Source of the DNA: CAYSBK01 sp964429265
GTDB taxonomy: Bacteria > Planctomycetota > Phycisphaerae > Sedimentisphaerales > Anaerobacaceae
DNA: 10,582 nucleotides
NCBI GenBank assembly: GCA_964429265.1
Contig: CAYSBK010000077.1
Location: 1 to 10,582 of the forward strand
Direction: 5' to 3'
Shown here: one piece after another, positions 1 through 7,214 of the stretch
Layout: the number at the start of each line of letters is the position of its first letter
How positions within the stretch are numbered: the first letter of the stretch is position 1
Notes under the pieces: model-generated
Told to the model about the DNA's origin: nothing
The model's database searches: none
The model's input: the letters and a program-made list of their open reading frames with translations, nothing else
Program-made: the position numbers and the translations under genes

Positions 1-75
1 GTATAGAGTTTGTCCGATTATCACGCGGGCGCCGTACCGATGTTTTTTCTTTACCTGACTTTGTTGTCTTTTATT

Positions 76-81
76 AGGAGG
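76..81 (+). promoter_or_regulatory. Ribosome binding site of the HtrA gene
   Basis: A perfect AGGAGG lies 7 bases before the ATG at 89. It fixes the start of the protease gene. No convincing sigma70 promoter could be placed in the 75 bases upstream, so the promoter probably lies outside the window. Confidence 0.85.
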
Positions 82-88
82 CGCGAAA

Positions 89-1576
89 ATGTTGCTTTCA
101 ACCTCACATCCTCGCAGGCGAAAACACTCGGTGTACGTGCTGTCGGTGCTGCTGGTCTCACTGATTGTTACGGCGCTGCCGCTGGTGGGGTCCGCCGAAG
201 AACAGGAAAGCATCCAGATGCTCCGCAAGCTGGGCAAGGCATTTGCGGCTGTGGCGGAAAAGGCCTCGCCTGCAGTGGTAAGCGTCAGGGTCGAAAAGAC
301 AACGGTGCAGTATTACAGCGTGCCGGACTGGCCCTTCGCAGAGCCTTTCAACCCGTTCGAGGATGATTTGTGGGATTTCTTCTTCCGGCGGGATTTGCAC
401 CGGCGTCAGCCCCGGCAGCGCAAGTTCCACCAGCAGGCCCAGGGCTCCGGATTCATAATTTCTCCCGACGGCTATATCCTCACCAACAATCACGTTGTCA
501 ATGACGCCGACAAGGTAACCGTCAAGTTGCTGGATGGACGCCAGTTCACCGCGAAGATAGTAGGTACGGACCCCGAATCGGATATCGGGCTTCTCAAGAT
601 AGACCAGGAAAACCTGCCTTTCCTCGAACTGGCCGACTCCGACGCCATAGAGGTCGGACAGTGGGTCATCGCCATAGGCAATCCATTCGGCCTGGGCCAC
701 ACGGTCACCGCCGGGATCATAAGTGCAAAGGGCCGAAGCAACATCGGCCTTGCCAGGTACGAGGATTTCATTCAAACCGATGCCGCCATCAACTTCGGCA
801 ATTCCGGCGGGCCGCTGATTAATCTTGACGGCAGGGTCGTTGGTATTAACACGGCCATCGTAGGTCCGGGCGGCAATATCGGCATCGGCTTTGCAATACC
901 GATCAACATGGCCAAGGCCATTTATCCCCAACTGAAGGAAGGAAAAAAGGTAGTGCGAGGTTTCCTTGGCGTCAGCATTCAGGACCTCACGCCGGATATG
1001 GCCGAGGCGTTCGGACTCGACCGCAATACAAAAGGGGTCCTGGTGCCACACGTCCAGCCCGACTCCGCCGCCGAAAAAGCGGGGATACAGGCAGGTGACG
1101 TGATAGTCGAGTTCGAGGGCCATTCCGTCAGCAAGGCGTCGGAGTTGATGAACCTGGTGGCAATGAGGCCGCCCGGCAGCAAGGTGAAAGTCGTCGTCGT
1201 GCGAAACGGCAAGCGCAAAACGTTTACGGTAACGCTGGGAACCCGTCCGTCGGAGGAAAAACTCGCCCAGAGGCCAGAGGTGCTTGAGCAGTTGGGTCTG
1301 ACGGTGACCAACCTCAGTGAAGACCTGGCCAGGCGCTACGGCTACGAAGATGAAGACACCGGCGTGATAGTTACCGGGGTCGAGCGAGGCTCAATGGCCG
1401 ACAGGGCCGGAATCACCCCCGGAACACTGATAACGGAGGTCAATCGTCAGAAGGTCAACAACATAAAGGAGTTTAACGAGGCCGTGAAGAAAGCCGCCGA
1501 CCGGGGGACGCTGCTTCTGTTGGTAAAGCAGGGTGAGAATGTCTTCTATTTGATGCTCACCTTGCCGCAGGATTAG
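89..1576 (+). CDS. htrA: HtrA/DegP-family periplasmic serine protease with two PDZ domains
   Basis: This is an envelope quality-control protease/chaperone that degrades or refolds misfolded exported proteins (495 residues, usual Do/DegQ length). A basic N-terminus followed by a hydrophobic stretch at about residues 15-35, ending in Gly-Ser-Ala, looks like a signal peptide or anchor. The trypsin-like domain shows the full triad: His135 in TNNHVV, Asp165 in ESDIGLL and Ser239 in GNSGGPL. Residues about 72-117 form an extended loop rich in aromatic and acidic and then basic residues, at the place of the regulatory LA loop. PDZ1 (about 290-385) opens with GFLGVSIQDL, and PDZ2 (about 400-490) closes the protein. 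Just before the GNSGG motif is Asn-Phe where most relatives have Asn-Pro. The gene stands alone: it has its own strong RBS and a terminator directly after it. The exact subtype (DegP, DegQ or DegS-like) cannot be decided from the sequence. Confidence 0.96.
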   Translation: MLLSTSHPRRRKHSVYVLSVLLVSLIVTALPLVGSAEEQESIQMLRKLGKAFAAVAEKASPAVVSVRVEKTTVQYYSVPDWPFAEPFNPFEDDLWDFFFRRDLHRRQPRQRKFHQQAQGSGFIISPDGYILTNNHVVNDADKVTVKLLDGRQFTAKIVGTDPESDIGLLKIDQENLPFLELADSDAIEVGQWVIAIGNPFGLGHTVTAGIISAKGRSNIGLARYEDFIQTDAAINFGNSGGPLINLDGRVVGINTAIVGPGGNIGIGFAIPINMAKAIYPQLKEGKKVVRGFLGVSIQDLTPDMAEAFGLDRNTKGVLVPHVQPDSAAEKAGIQAGDVIVEFEGHSVSKASELMNLVAMRPPGSKVKVVVVRNGKRKTFTVTLGTRPSEEKLAQRPEVLEQLGLTVTNLSEDLARRYGYEDEDTGVIVTGVERGSMADRAGITPGTLITEVNRQKVNNIKEFNEAVKKAADRGTLLLLVKQGENVFYLMLTLPQD

Positions 1577-1606
1577 CTCGCTTGATATCCTTTTCGGTCC
1601 CAAAAT

Positions 1607-1639
1607 AGAAAGGCCCCGCCCCAGCAGTGGGGCCTTTCT
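1607..1639 (+). terminator. Intrinsic terminator after the HtrA gene
   Basis: An 11-base perfect stem (AGAAAGGCCCC at 1607-1617 pairing with GGGGCCTTTCT at 1629-1639) encloses an 11-base loop. The T-rich end is part of the 3' arm. On the minus strand the hairpin is followed by ATTTTG, so it could work in both directions. It separates the protease gene from the transporter downstream. Confidence 0.85.
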
Positions 1640-1709
1640 GCTGCGCAGTTCCCCGCCGGACCCACAAATGCCTTGTGGCCGCAGTCGTGTTGGATTAGAC
1701 TCGTCGGCG

Positions 1710-2699
1710 ATGCTGAACAGGATATTGCGTTTTTATAGCCGGTACCTTGTTTTGTGGGTTTTGCTGGCCGCAGCAGCGGCTTACGTCTGGCCGGAACAAT
1801 TCACCGCCGTCGAGGCGGCGACCAGTCGGCTGTTCGCATCGAGCATCGAACGGTTGCTGCCGGCGGCGCTTCGACTGCAGGGCGGGATGAACTGGTTCTT
1901 CGCGCTTACGATGTTCGGCATCGGGGCGGTGCTGACCGTCGAAGACTTCAGGCGTATCGCCAGAAAGCCGCTGATCGTCCTGATAGGGTCGGCGGCACAG
2001 TTCACCATTATGCCCCTTGGTGCGTTCATATTGGCCAGGGCATTCAGGCTGCCGCCCGAGATAGCTGTAGGATTGGTGTTGACTGGTTCGGCGCCTGGGG
2101 CGATGGCCAGCAACGTAATGAGCTATGTCGCCGGTGCCGATACCGCTTACTCGGTGTCGCTCACGACGGTCTCGACGCTGTTGTGTCCGCTGCTGACGCC
2201 GGGGCTGACCCTGGCACTGGCCGGCGCCCGGCTCGAGGTATCATTCTGGGTGATGGCTTTCGGGCTGGTCAAGATGGTCATAATCCCCCTGCTGGCCGGG
2301 TTCTTGCTCAGGCACTACTTCACCGCCGCTGTGCAACGGATTCTGCCCGTCTTCCCGGCCATTTCGGTGACGTTCATCATCTTTATTTGCTCGCTGGTGA
2401 TCGCGCTGAACCACGACTACCTTGGGCGGGTGACGGCCTTGGTTTTTGCAGCGGTGTTGCTGCTGAACCTGTACGGTATGGCCGGCGGCTACGGGGTCGG
2501 GTTGTTGTTCGGCCTGTCCGAAAAGAGAAGGCGAACCCTTACCATAGAAATAGGTATGCAAAACGCTGGTCTGGGAACAATCCTTGCGCTGAAGTACATC
2601 GGCGAAAAGGCCGCGATGCCCGCCGCCGTATTCGTTTTCCTGTGCATAATTACCGCCTCGGGCCTTGCCGCGTTGTGGCAGAGGCCCCACAGGCAATAA
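1710..2699 (+). CDS. Bile acid:sodium symporter (BASS) family membrane transporter
   Basis: This is an inner-membrane secondary transporter of 329 residues with about nine or ten hydrophobic segments. Family marks are visible: FFALTMFGIGAVLT near residues 63-76, the GSAPGAMASNVMSYVAGAD region near 126-144 (the conserved crossover/sodium-site segment of BASS proteins) and EIGMQNAGLG near 280-289. Members carry bile acids, pantoate, pyruvate or other organic anions with sodium. The substrate here cannot be told from sequence; a bacterial organic-acid substrate is more likely than bile acids. I chose the ATG at 1710 because MLNRILRFYSRYLVLW is a natural cytoplasmic lead into the first membrane segment. 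An in-frame ATG at 1668 would add 14 residues, and neither start has a clear Shine-Dalgarno sequence. The gene follows a terminator and precedes the asd promoter, so it is probably transcribed alone. Confidence 0.9.
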   Translation: MLNRILRFYSRYLVLWVLLAAAAAYVWPEQFTAVEAATSRLFASSIERLLPAALRLQGGMNWFFALTMFGIGAVLTVEDFRRIARKPLIVLIGSAAQFTIMPLGAFILARAFRLPPEIAVGLVLTGSAPGAMASNVMSYVAGADTAYSVSLTTVSTLLCPLLTPGLTLALAGARLEVSFWVMAFGLVKMVIIPLLAGFLLRHYFTAAVQRILPVFPAISVTFIIFICSLVIALNHDYLGRVTALVFAAVLLLNLYGMAGGYGVGLLFGLSEKRRRTLTIEIGMQNAGLGTILALKYIGEKAAMPAAVFVFLCIITASGLAALWQRPHRQ

Positions 2700-2733
2700 C
2701 CCGCGGCACCGGTCCACCGGCACAGGCAAGCTG

Positions 2734-2762
2734 TTGCAACGTCCCCCGGAACTTGCTACAAT
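2734..2762 (+). promoter_or_regulatory. Sigma70-type promoter of the asd-truA operon
   Basis: A -35 box TTGCAA (2734-2739) and a -10 box TACAAT (2757-2762) are separated by an ideal 17 bases, and TGC directly before the -10 gives an extended -10. The expected transcription start is near 2769, leaving a leader of about 80 bases before the asd ATG. Confidence 0.7.
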
Positions 2763-2789
2763 ACCTGCGATGTAATTGACAGGTGTGTT

Positions 2790-2813
2790 GGGCAGTCGAT
2801 GGGCCGACTGCCC
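2790..2813 (+). promoter_or_regulatory. Leader hairpin upstream of asd
   Basis: A perfect 9-base stem (GGGCAGTCG at 2790-2798 and CGACTGCCC at 2805-2813) has a 6-base loop and is followed by TTAAGTTTG. It lies between the predicted promoter and the asd ribosome binding site, so it may be a leaky terminator or attenuator, or a stabilising 5' structure. The weak T tract argues against a strong terminator. It could also end read-through from the transporter gene. Confidence 0.5.
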
Positions 2814-2835
2814 TTAAGTTTGATGGCAGCTTTTT

Positions 2836-2841
2836 AAGGAG
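2836..2841 (+). promoter_or_regulatory. Ribosome binding site that decides the asd start
   Basis: AAGGAG ends 9 bases before the ATG at 2851. An in-frame TTG at 2842 touches this site directly and therefore cannot be the start. Confidence 0.8.
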
Positions 2842-2850
2842 TTGCAATAT

Positions 2851-3852
2851 ATGGGCTGTAGTCTGGCAATCGCCGGGGTGACCGGTGCCGTCGGTCAGGA
2901 ATTTCTGAAGATCCTCGAGCAAAGGGACTTTCCTTTTGACAGTCTTACGTTGCTTGCCAGCAGTCGCTCGGCCGGCAAGACGATCGAGTTCAAGGGCAAG
3001 CGATATATCGTCCAGCAGCTCACGAAAGACAGCTTCAAGGGTGTGGACATCGCCCTTTTCAGCGCCGGCGGCGACAGAAGCAAGCAGTTCGCTCCTGCGG
3101 CGGTCGAGGCCGGTGCCGTGGTAGTCGATAACTCCTCCGCATTCCGGATGGACCCGGAAGTGCCGCTGGTCGTGCCGGAGATAAACCCCCAGAAGATAGC
3201 CGAGCACAAGGGCATCATCGCCAATCCAAACTGCTCGACCATTATCGCGGACGTACCCGTCTGGCCGCTGCACAGGGCCAACCCCGTAAAGAGAATGGTC
3301 ATCAGCACCTACCAGGCCGCCAGCGGAGCCGGCTACCAGGCGATGCTCGAACTGGAAAATCAGAGCCGACAGATACTCGCCGGCGAAGAGCCGACCTGCC
3401 GGGTGTTTCCGTACCAGATCGCATTCAATTGCTTCTGCCACAATTCAAAGCTGGACGAAAAAGGTTACAACCTCGAAGAGGTTAAAATGGTAAAGGAAAC
3501 CCAGAAAATATTTGATTGCCCCGATATCGCGATCACCTGCACGTGCGTGCGTATCCCGGTTTTCCGCGCCCACTGCGAGAGTATCAATCTGGAGTTCACC
3601 GACCCTATTGAGCCCGACCAGGTCAGGGACCTGTTGAGCACCGCCCCGGGTGTTTCGATTCTGGATGACCGGGAAAATAATCGGTTTCCTATGCCCATCG
3701 ACGCCACCGGCGCCGACGACATCTTCGTCGGCCGAATACGCCAGGACGAGTCGATACCCGACAACCGCGGCATCAACCTCTGGGTCGCCGGCGACCAGCT
3801 TCGAAAGGGAGCGGCACTCAACGCCGTCCAGATCGCCGAGAAACTGCTGTAA
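2851..3852 (+). CDS. asd: Aspartate-semialdehyde dehydrogenase
   Basis: The enzyme reduces aspartyl phosphate to aspartate semialdehyde with NADPH. This is the branch point to lysine/diaminopimelate, threonine, methionine and isoleucine. The 333-residue length is typical of the bacterial enzyme. The NADP-binding loop GVTGAVG is at residues 9-15, the catalytic Cys128 lies in NPNCST, STYQAASGAG follows at about 152-161, and the catalytic His241 lies in RIPVFRAH. A normal-length C-terminal segment (GDQLRKGAALNAVQIAE) closes the dimerisation domain. All key residues are present, so it should be active, unlike the Asd-like Usg protein that sits next to truA in enteric bacteria. It is the first gene of an operon with truA 9 bases downstream. 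Confidence 0.96.
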   Translation: MGCSLAIAGVTGAVGQEFLKILEQRDFPFDSLTLLASSRSAGKTIEFKGKRYIVQQLTKDSFKGVDIALFSAGGDRSKQFAPAAVEAGAVVVDNSSAFRMDPEVPLVVPEINPQKIAEHKGIIANPNCSTIIADVPVWPLHRANPVKRMVISTYQAASGAGYQAMLELENQSRQILAGEEPTCRVFPYQIAFNCFCHNSKLDEKGYNLEEVKMVKETQKIFDCPDIAITCTCVRIPVFRAHCESINLEFTDPIEPDQVRDLLSTAPGVSILDDRENNRFPMPIDATGADDIFVGRIRQDESIPDNRGINLWVAGDQLRKGAALNAVQIAEKLL

Positions 3853-3861
3853 CCCGGCAAA

Positions 3862-4602
3862 ATGGCTGTCCGCAAGATAAAGCTGACCATCATTTACGAC
3901 GGCAGTGGATATCACGGCTGGCAGACCCAGCCCGGCAGGAAAACGATTCAGGACGAGCTCAACAAGGCCGTGCGCAGCCTTGTCGGACGCAAGGTAACCG
4001 TCCACGGTGCCAGCAGAACCGATGCCGGCGTCAGCGCGCTGGGACAGGTCGGACTTATAGAACTCGATTCGCCGATACCAACCGAAAACTTCGCCAAGGC
4101 CATTACCGACAGGTTACCCGAGGATATCGCCGTGACTGAGGCGGTGGAAGTATCGAAGGATTTCGACTTGATCGGCGGTCCCGTCGGGAAGCTTTACCGC
4201 TACACCATTTTTACCGGCCGGGTCCGTCCCGTGCTGCAGATACGCCACTGCTGGCACCTGCCGGGTGAACTCGACGTCGCGGCTATGAACGAAGCCGGCA
4301 AGTTGCTCGTCGGCGAAAAGGATTTCAAGTCATTCGCCTCCGCCCGCGACAAGCGAACCAACACCGTGCGAACGATTCTCCGCTGCCAGAGCCGGGCCGA
4401 CGGCGACTGGGTGTACGTCGACGTCGAAGGCAAGGCTTTCTTGTACAATATGGTCAGGAACATCGTCGGAACGCTGGTCGAAATAGGCAAGGGTCGGTGG
4501 CCGCCCGAAAAAATAGACGAAATTCTGCAGGCCAGGGACAGATGTGCCGCCGGACCAATCGCGCCGGCGGCCGGCCTTTGTCTTATGTGGGTCAGGTATT
4601 GA
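3862..4602 (+). CDS. truA: tRNA pseudouridine(38-40) synthase TruA
   Basis: The enzyme isomerises uridines 38, 39 and 40 in the anticodon stem-loop of many tRNAs to pseudouridine. At 246 residues it has the usual length. The catalytic Asp54 sits in GASRTDAG. Other family marks are YDGSGYHGWQTQP (about 12-24), the GKLYRY region (109-114), FLYNMVRNIVGTL (193-205) and the C-terminal GPIAPAAGLCL. The ATG at 3862 comes 9 bases after the asd stop and has no strong Shine-Dalgarno sequence, so it is probably translated by coupling to asd. Its stop overlaps the start of the next gene by 4 bases. Asd-like genes next to truA are known from other bacteria (usg-truA in enterics). Confidence 0.96.
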   Translation: MAVRKIKLTIIYDGSGYHGWQTQPGRKTIQDELNKAVRSLVGRKVTVHGASRTDAGVSALGQVGLIELDSPIPTENFAKAITDRLPEDIAVTEAVEVSKDFDLIGGPVGKLYRYTIFTGRVRPVLQIRHCWHLPGELDVAAMNEAGKLLVGEKDFKSFASARDKRTNTVRTILRCQSRADGDWVYVDVEGKAFLYNMVRNIVGTLVEIGKGRWPPEKIDEILQARDRCAAGPIAPAAGLCLMWVRY

Positions 4603-5780
4603 AGGTCGTTCACATAATAACAAGACTCATCCTCGGCGGGGCGCAGGAAAATACGCTCATAACCTGCCGACTGCTGGCCGAACGCGGTCACGACGTAACT
4701 CTGATAACCGGCCCAGCACTCGGGCCGGAGGGCGACCTCTACGACCGGGCAAAAAACCAGAAATTCAAGCTGATTATCCTCAACAATTTGCGACGGCAAA
4801 TCAATCCTTTTTACGACGTGCCCTGCTACCTGAGCCTGAGGAAACTGCTGCGTGACCTCGCCCCCGATGTCGTTCACACCCACTCAGCCAAAGCGGGTAT
4901 ACTGGGTCGGTTTGCTGCGGCCGCCCTGAAAGGCACCTGGGCCGAAGGCCGCCCGGCCGTGGTGCATACGATACACGGCCTGGCCTTTCATCCTTATCAA
5001 AGTCACTGGCTGAACCGATTCTACATAGCCGTCGAAAAGGCTGCCGCCCGCAGAACCGATTTCTTCATCAGCGTCGCCGATGCGATGACCCGCCAGGCCA
5101 TGGCCGCGGGCATCGGTAACGCCGGGCAGTTTATCACAGCCTATTCTGCTATCGAACAAGAGGCTTTTTTAAATCCCATCCCTAAGGAACAGACAGACCA
5201 GTTCCGGCGAAAGTACGGAATCGCCGAAGATGCCGTTGTTCTGGTGACGATCGCCAGGCTTTTTATGCTGAAAGGCCACGACTTCATAATCGAATCCGCA
5301 AAGGAACTGTGCCGGCGCTTCGGCAACGTCCAATGGCTGTTCGTCGGCGACGGAAATCTTGCCCGCCGCTACAGGAAGCAGGTTCGCCGATTGGGCCTGG
5401 CCGAAAGAATAAAATTCACAGGCCTGCTGCGGCCTGAACAGATTCCACTGGCCATTCAGTCATCCGACATCCTCGTGCACTGTTCGCTGCGCGAGGGCCT
5501 GGCCCGGACCCTGCCCCAGGCGATGCTCTGCGGCAGACCGGCCATCTCCTTCGACGTAGACGGTGCCAAAGAAGTCGTGAACGGCACAACGGGACGTCTT
5601 ATTGAACCAGGCAATGTCAAGCAGTTGACAAATGCCTGTGCGGAACTGATTGCGGACGAGAAATTGAGGCAAAAGCTCGGCGCCGCCGGCAGAGAGTCCG
5701 TGAAGGAAAAGTTTGCCCCCGATAAAATGGTCGACATCATCGAGCGGGTTTACAAACAATTACTGGAGGACAAGTCGTGA
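4599..5780 (+). CDS. GT-B fold glycosyltransferase (GT4-like)
   Basis: This is a cytoplasmic sugar transferase of 393 residues that uses a nucleotide sugar, probably for a surface polysaccharide, glycolipid or small-molecule glycoside. The N-terminal Rossmann domain opens with KVVHIITRLILGGAQENTL (donor-side glycine loop) and has VVHTHSAKAGILGR (about 91-104). The C-terminal donor domain has TIARLFMLKGHD (217-228), LFVGDG and the E-x7-E region SLREGLARTLPQAML (296-310). There the first Glu is Glu299 but the second position is Gln307. FDVDGAKEVV follows. I chose the TTG at 4599 because the protein then begins exactly at the conserved KVxHIITRL and overlaps the truA stop as TTGA; an in-frame GTG at 4587 is the alternative. 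There is no clear Shine-Dalgarno, so translational coupling to truA is likely. Acceptor and product are unknown. Confidence 0.9.
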   Translation: MKVVHIITRLILGGAQENTLITCRLLAERGHDVTLITGPALGPEGDLYDRAKNQKFKLIILNNLRRQINPFYDVPCYLSLRKLLRDLAPDVVHTHSAKAGILGRFAAAALKGTWAEGRPAVVHTIHGLAFHPYQSHWLNRFYIAVEKAAARRTDFFISVADAMTRQAMAAGIGNAGQFITAYSAIEQEAFLNPIPKEQTDQFRRKYGIAEDAVVLVTIARLFMLKGHDFIIESAKELCRRFGNVQWLFVGDGNLARRYRKQVRRLGLAERIKFTGLLRPEQIPLAIQSSDILVHCSLREGLARTLPQAMLCGRPAISFDVDGAKEVVNGTTGRLIEPGNVKQLTNACAELIADEKLRQKLGAAGRESVKEKFAPDKMVDIIERVYKQLLEDKS

Positions 5781-6193
5781 AGAGCTATAGAAAGGAACTC
5801 TGGTTCAACACGCCGCACCGGCGGGACCTCATCAATATCACCCCCCAAGTCGAAAAGTGCCTCGCCGAAAGCGGCGTCAAGGAAGGGCTTTGCCTGGTAA
5901 ACGCTATGCACATCACCGCCAGCGTCTTTATCAACGATGACGAGCCCGGCCTGCATCAGGATTTCGAAAGCTGGCTGGAGAAACTCGCACCTGAAAAACC
6001 TTACACCCAATACCGCCATAACAGCTACGAGGACAATGCCGATGCGCACCTGAAGCGCACCATAATGGGAAGAGAAGTAGTCGTGGCCGTCACCAGCGGC
6101 AAGCTCGACTTCGGACCGTGGGAGCAGATATTCTACGGCGAGTTCGACGGCAGAAGAAAAAAACGCGTCCTTGTCAAAATCATCGGCCAGTAA
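5777..6193 (+). CDS. YjbQ/UPF0047 family protein
   Basis: This is a small soluble protein (138 residues, standard length) of the UPF0047/YjbQ family. Some annotation systems call it secondary thiamine-phosphate synthase because a member weakly replaces ThiE; the physiological role is not settled. Family signatures are clear: the HITASVFINDDEPGL segment with His45, EDNADAHLKRTIMG (about 85-98), and VAVTSGKLDFGPWEQIFYGEFDG up to about 125. The start is a GTG that overlaps the stop of the glycosyltransferase gene as GTGA. It is preceded at 5765-5770 by GGAGGA with a 6-base spacer. It is the last gene of the asd-truA operon and converges on the CBS gene. No thiamine gene or thiamine riboswitch is visible nearby, so context does not support the thiamine label. 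Confidence 0.9.
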   Translation: MKSYRKELWFNTPHRRDLINITPQVEKCLAESGVKEGLCLVNAMHITASVFINDDEPGLHQDFESWLEKLAPEKPYTQYRHNSYEDNADAHLKRTIMGREVVVAVTSGKLDFGPWEQIFYGEFDGRRKKRVLVKIIGQ

Positions 6194-6257
6194 CCGCTCT
6201 CCGGCCGGCCTGTACCCGCATTTGCACGCTGCCGCGTCCTCGAAACGGCCCGGGGGC

Positions 6258-6779
6258 TCACCGGCCGGACGAATACGCCGACAGCGGAATTTTTCCCCGC
6301 AGACGAAGAATGAACTCCAGCACGTCCCTTATGCTGATAATACCCACGAGTTTGCCGTTATTGGTGATTGGTACCCGCCGGAAGACGTTCTTCTTGAGGA
6401 AATCGCAGATGTCCAGCAGGTCTTCGTCCTGCTCGAAGTACAGTGCCGGCTGGGTCATAAAATCGGCCACCGTCTTCTCGTATTCGTCTTCCTCAAGCGT
6501 CAGAAGCCCTATGACGTCTTTCTCCGAAAGAATACCAATAAGGTTCATTTCGTCGTCCACAACCGGAAGACCTGATATGTCGTGGTTGGCTATAAGCTCG
6601 ACAGCTTCCAGCACCGGCGTGTCGGGCCGTACCGTGACCACGTCTTTTGTCATGATGTCACCGGGTGTGGGTATCACCGTGCCATGCCCGATTTGTTTGG
6701 AACCATCGGATTTGGTAATCTTTGATAGGTGCATCTTTGTTTTCACTTCCTTATCTGAAATATCGGTCGGTTTGCTCAA
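6258..6779 (-). CDS. Two-CBS-domain protein translationally coupled to fliS
   Basis: The protein has 173 residues and is essentially a tandem CBS (Bateman) module: CBS1 at about 41-96 (DIMTKDVVTVRPDTPVLEA, GLPVVDDE, GILSEKDV) and CBS2 at about 105-160 (DFMTQPALYFEQDEDL, RRVPITNNGKLVGIISIRDVL). Such modules bind adenosyl ligands such as AMP, ATP or SAM and regulate a partner. No output domain is attached, so it should act on another protein. The N-terminal 35 residues are polar. The TTG at 6779 overlaps the fliS stop as TTGA, with GGAAG 11 bases upstream. An in-frame ATG at 6734, also with a GGAAG-like site, would give 158 residues and keep both CBS domains, so the exact start is open. Transcription with fliS is nearly certain from the overlap; a flagellar role is inference. 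Confidence 0.88.
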   Translation of the reverse strand: MSKPTDISDKEVKTKMHLSKITKSDGSKQIGHGTVIPTPGDIMTKDVVTVRPDTPVLEAVELIANHDISGLPVVDDEMNLIGILSEKDVIGLLTLEEDEYEKTVADFMTQPALYFEQDEDLLDICDFLKKNVFRRVPITNNGKLVGIISIRDVLEFILRLRGKIPLSAYSSGR

Positions 6780-7135
6780 CCAGCAATCGTCTTCCAGCCC
6801 TCGTTCAGTTCCTCCGCTATTGCGATAACTTCCCGAATCATCTCCGGGTCACGCTCGGAGTTGGCCTGCGACAGGCGCCTCGTCATAAAACAATACAGTG
6901 CCCGGAGATTCCCGGCGATCTCGCCCCCGGCCTCCATATTCAGCACGGCGTTGAGCTCGTTTATTATGTCCTGGGCCCGGCAGATGTACCGCCCCTTCGC
7001 CTCGTAGTTGCCTGCTTCGAGCTCCTTTATCGCCAGCTTCATAAACTTTATCGCGCCCTCGTACAGCAGCACAATCAACCGGCCCTTGCTTTGGGTCGTA
7101 ACAGCGACATCCTGATACGCTGTGGTAGGGTCCAT
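6776..7135 (-). CDS. fliS: Flagellar export chaperone FliS
   Basis: FliS is a cytoplasmic chaperone that wraps the C-terminal helix of flagellin, stops it from polymerising early and delivers it to the flagellar export gate. The 119-residue, mostly helical protein matches the family: the N-terminal YQDVAVTTQSKGRLIVLLYEGAIKFM segment (split here by position 7-32) carries the typical hydrophobic/basic pattern, followed by RAQDIINELNAVLNMEAGGEIAGNL and a C-terminal helix with AEELNEGWKTI. The ATG at 7135 has GGAG 7 bases upstream. The gene lies downstream of the flagellin gene and its terminator, on the same strand. No clear promoter was found in the gap, so it may depend partly on read-through. 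Its stop overlaps the start of the CBS gene. Confidence 0.93.
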   Translation of the reverse strand: MDPTTAYQDVAVTTQSKGRLIVLLYEGAIKFMKLAIKELEAGNYEAKGRYICRAQDIINELNAVLNMEAGGEIAGNLRALYCFMTRRLSQANSERDPEMIREVIAIAEELNEGWKTIAG

Positions 7136-7173
7136 CGTCTTACTCCATCACTGTTCTGGTCTTTGCAGGCCAG

Positions 7174-7192
7174 GCCCGGCATACCGCCGGGC
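7174..7192 (-). other. Short GC hairpin between flagellin terminator and fliS
   Basis: A perfect 7-base stem (GCCCGGC at 7174-7180 and GCCGGGC at 7186-7192) has a 5-base loop. No T tract follows on either strand. It sits in the leader of fliS and may shield the processed end of the fliS-CBS message or be incidental. Confidence 0.35.
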
Positions 7193-7214
7193 TCACTTCG
7201 GGTAAACCGCAAAA

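Noticed and set aside
50..76. TTTACC and TTATTA as a possible promoter for the HtrA gene
   Set aside because: The spacing is only 15 bases and the start would fall at the ribosome binding site.
158..1123. Long open frame on the minus strand opposite the HtrA gene
   Set aside because: It is antisense to a clear protease with an intact catalytic triad, lacks any recognisable domain and reflects GC-rich codon use.
1754..2779. Long plus-strand frame overlapping the BASS transporter
   Set aside because: The translation is Arg/Gly-rich without membrane segments or motifs; it is a shifted-frame shadow of the transporter.
5777..6193. Calling the YjbQ-family gene a thiamine biosynthesis gene
   Set aside because: The label rests on weak replacement activity in one member, and there are no thi genes or thiamine riboswitch here.
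6201..6268. Two copies of CCGGCCGG flanking the yjbQ/CBS convergent junction, as a possible bidirectional terminator
   Set aside because: The 8-base palindromes are about 50 bases apart, have no T tract, and the second lies inside the CBS coding end; chance is likely in GC-rich DNA.
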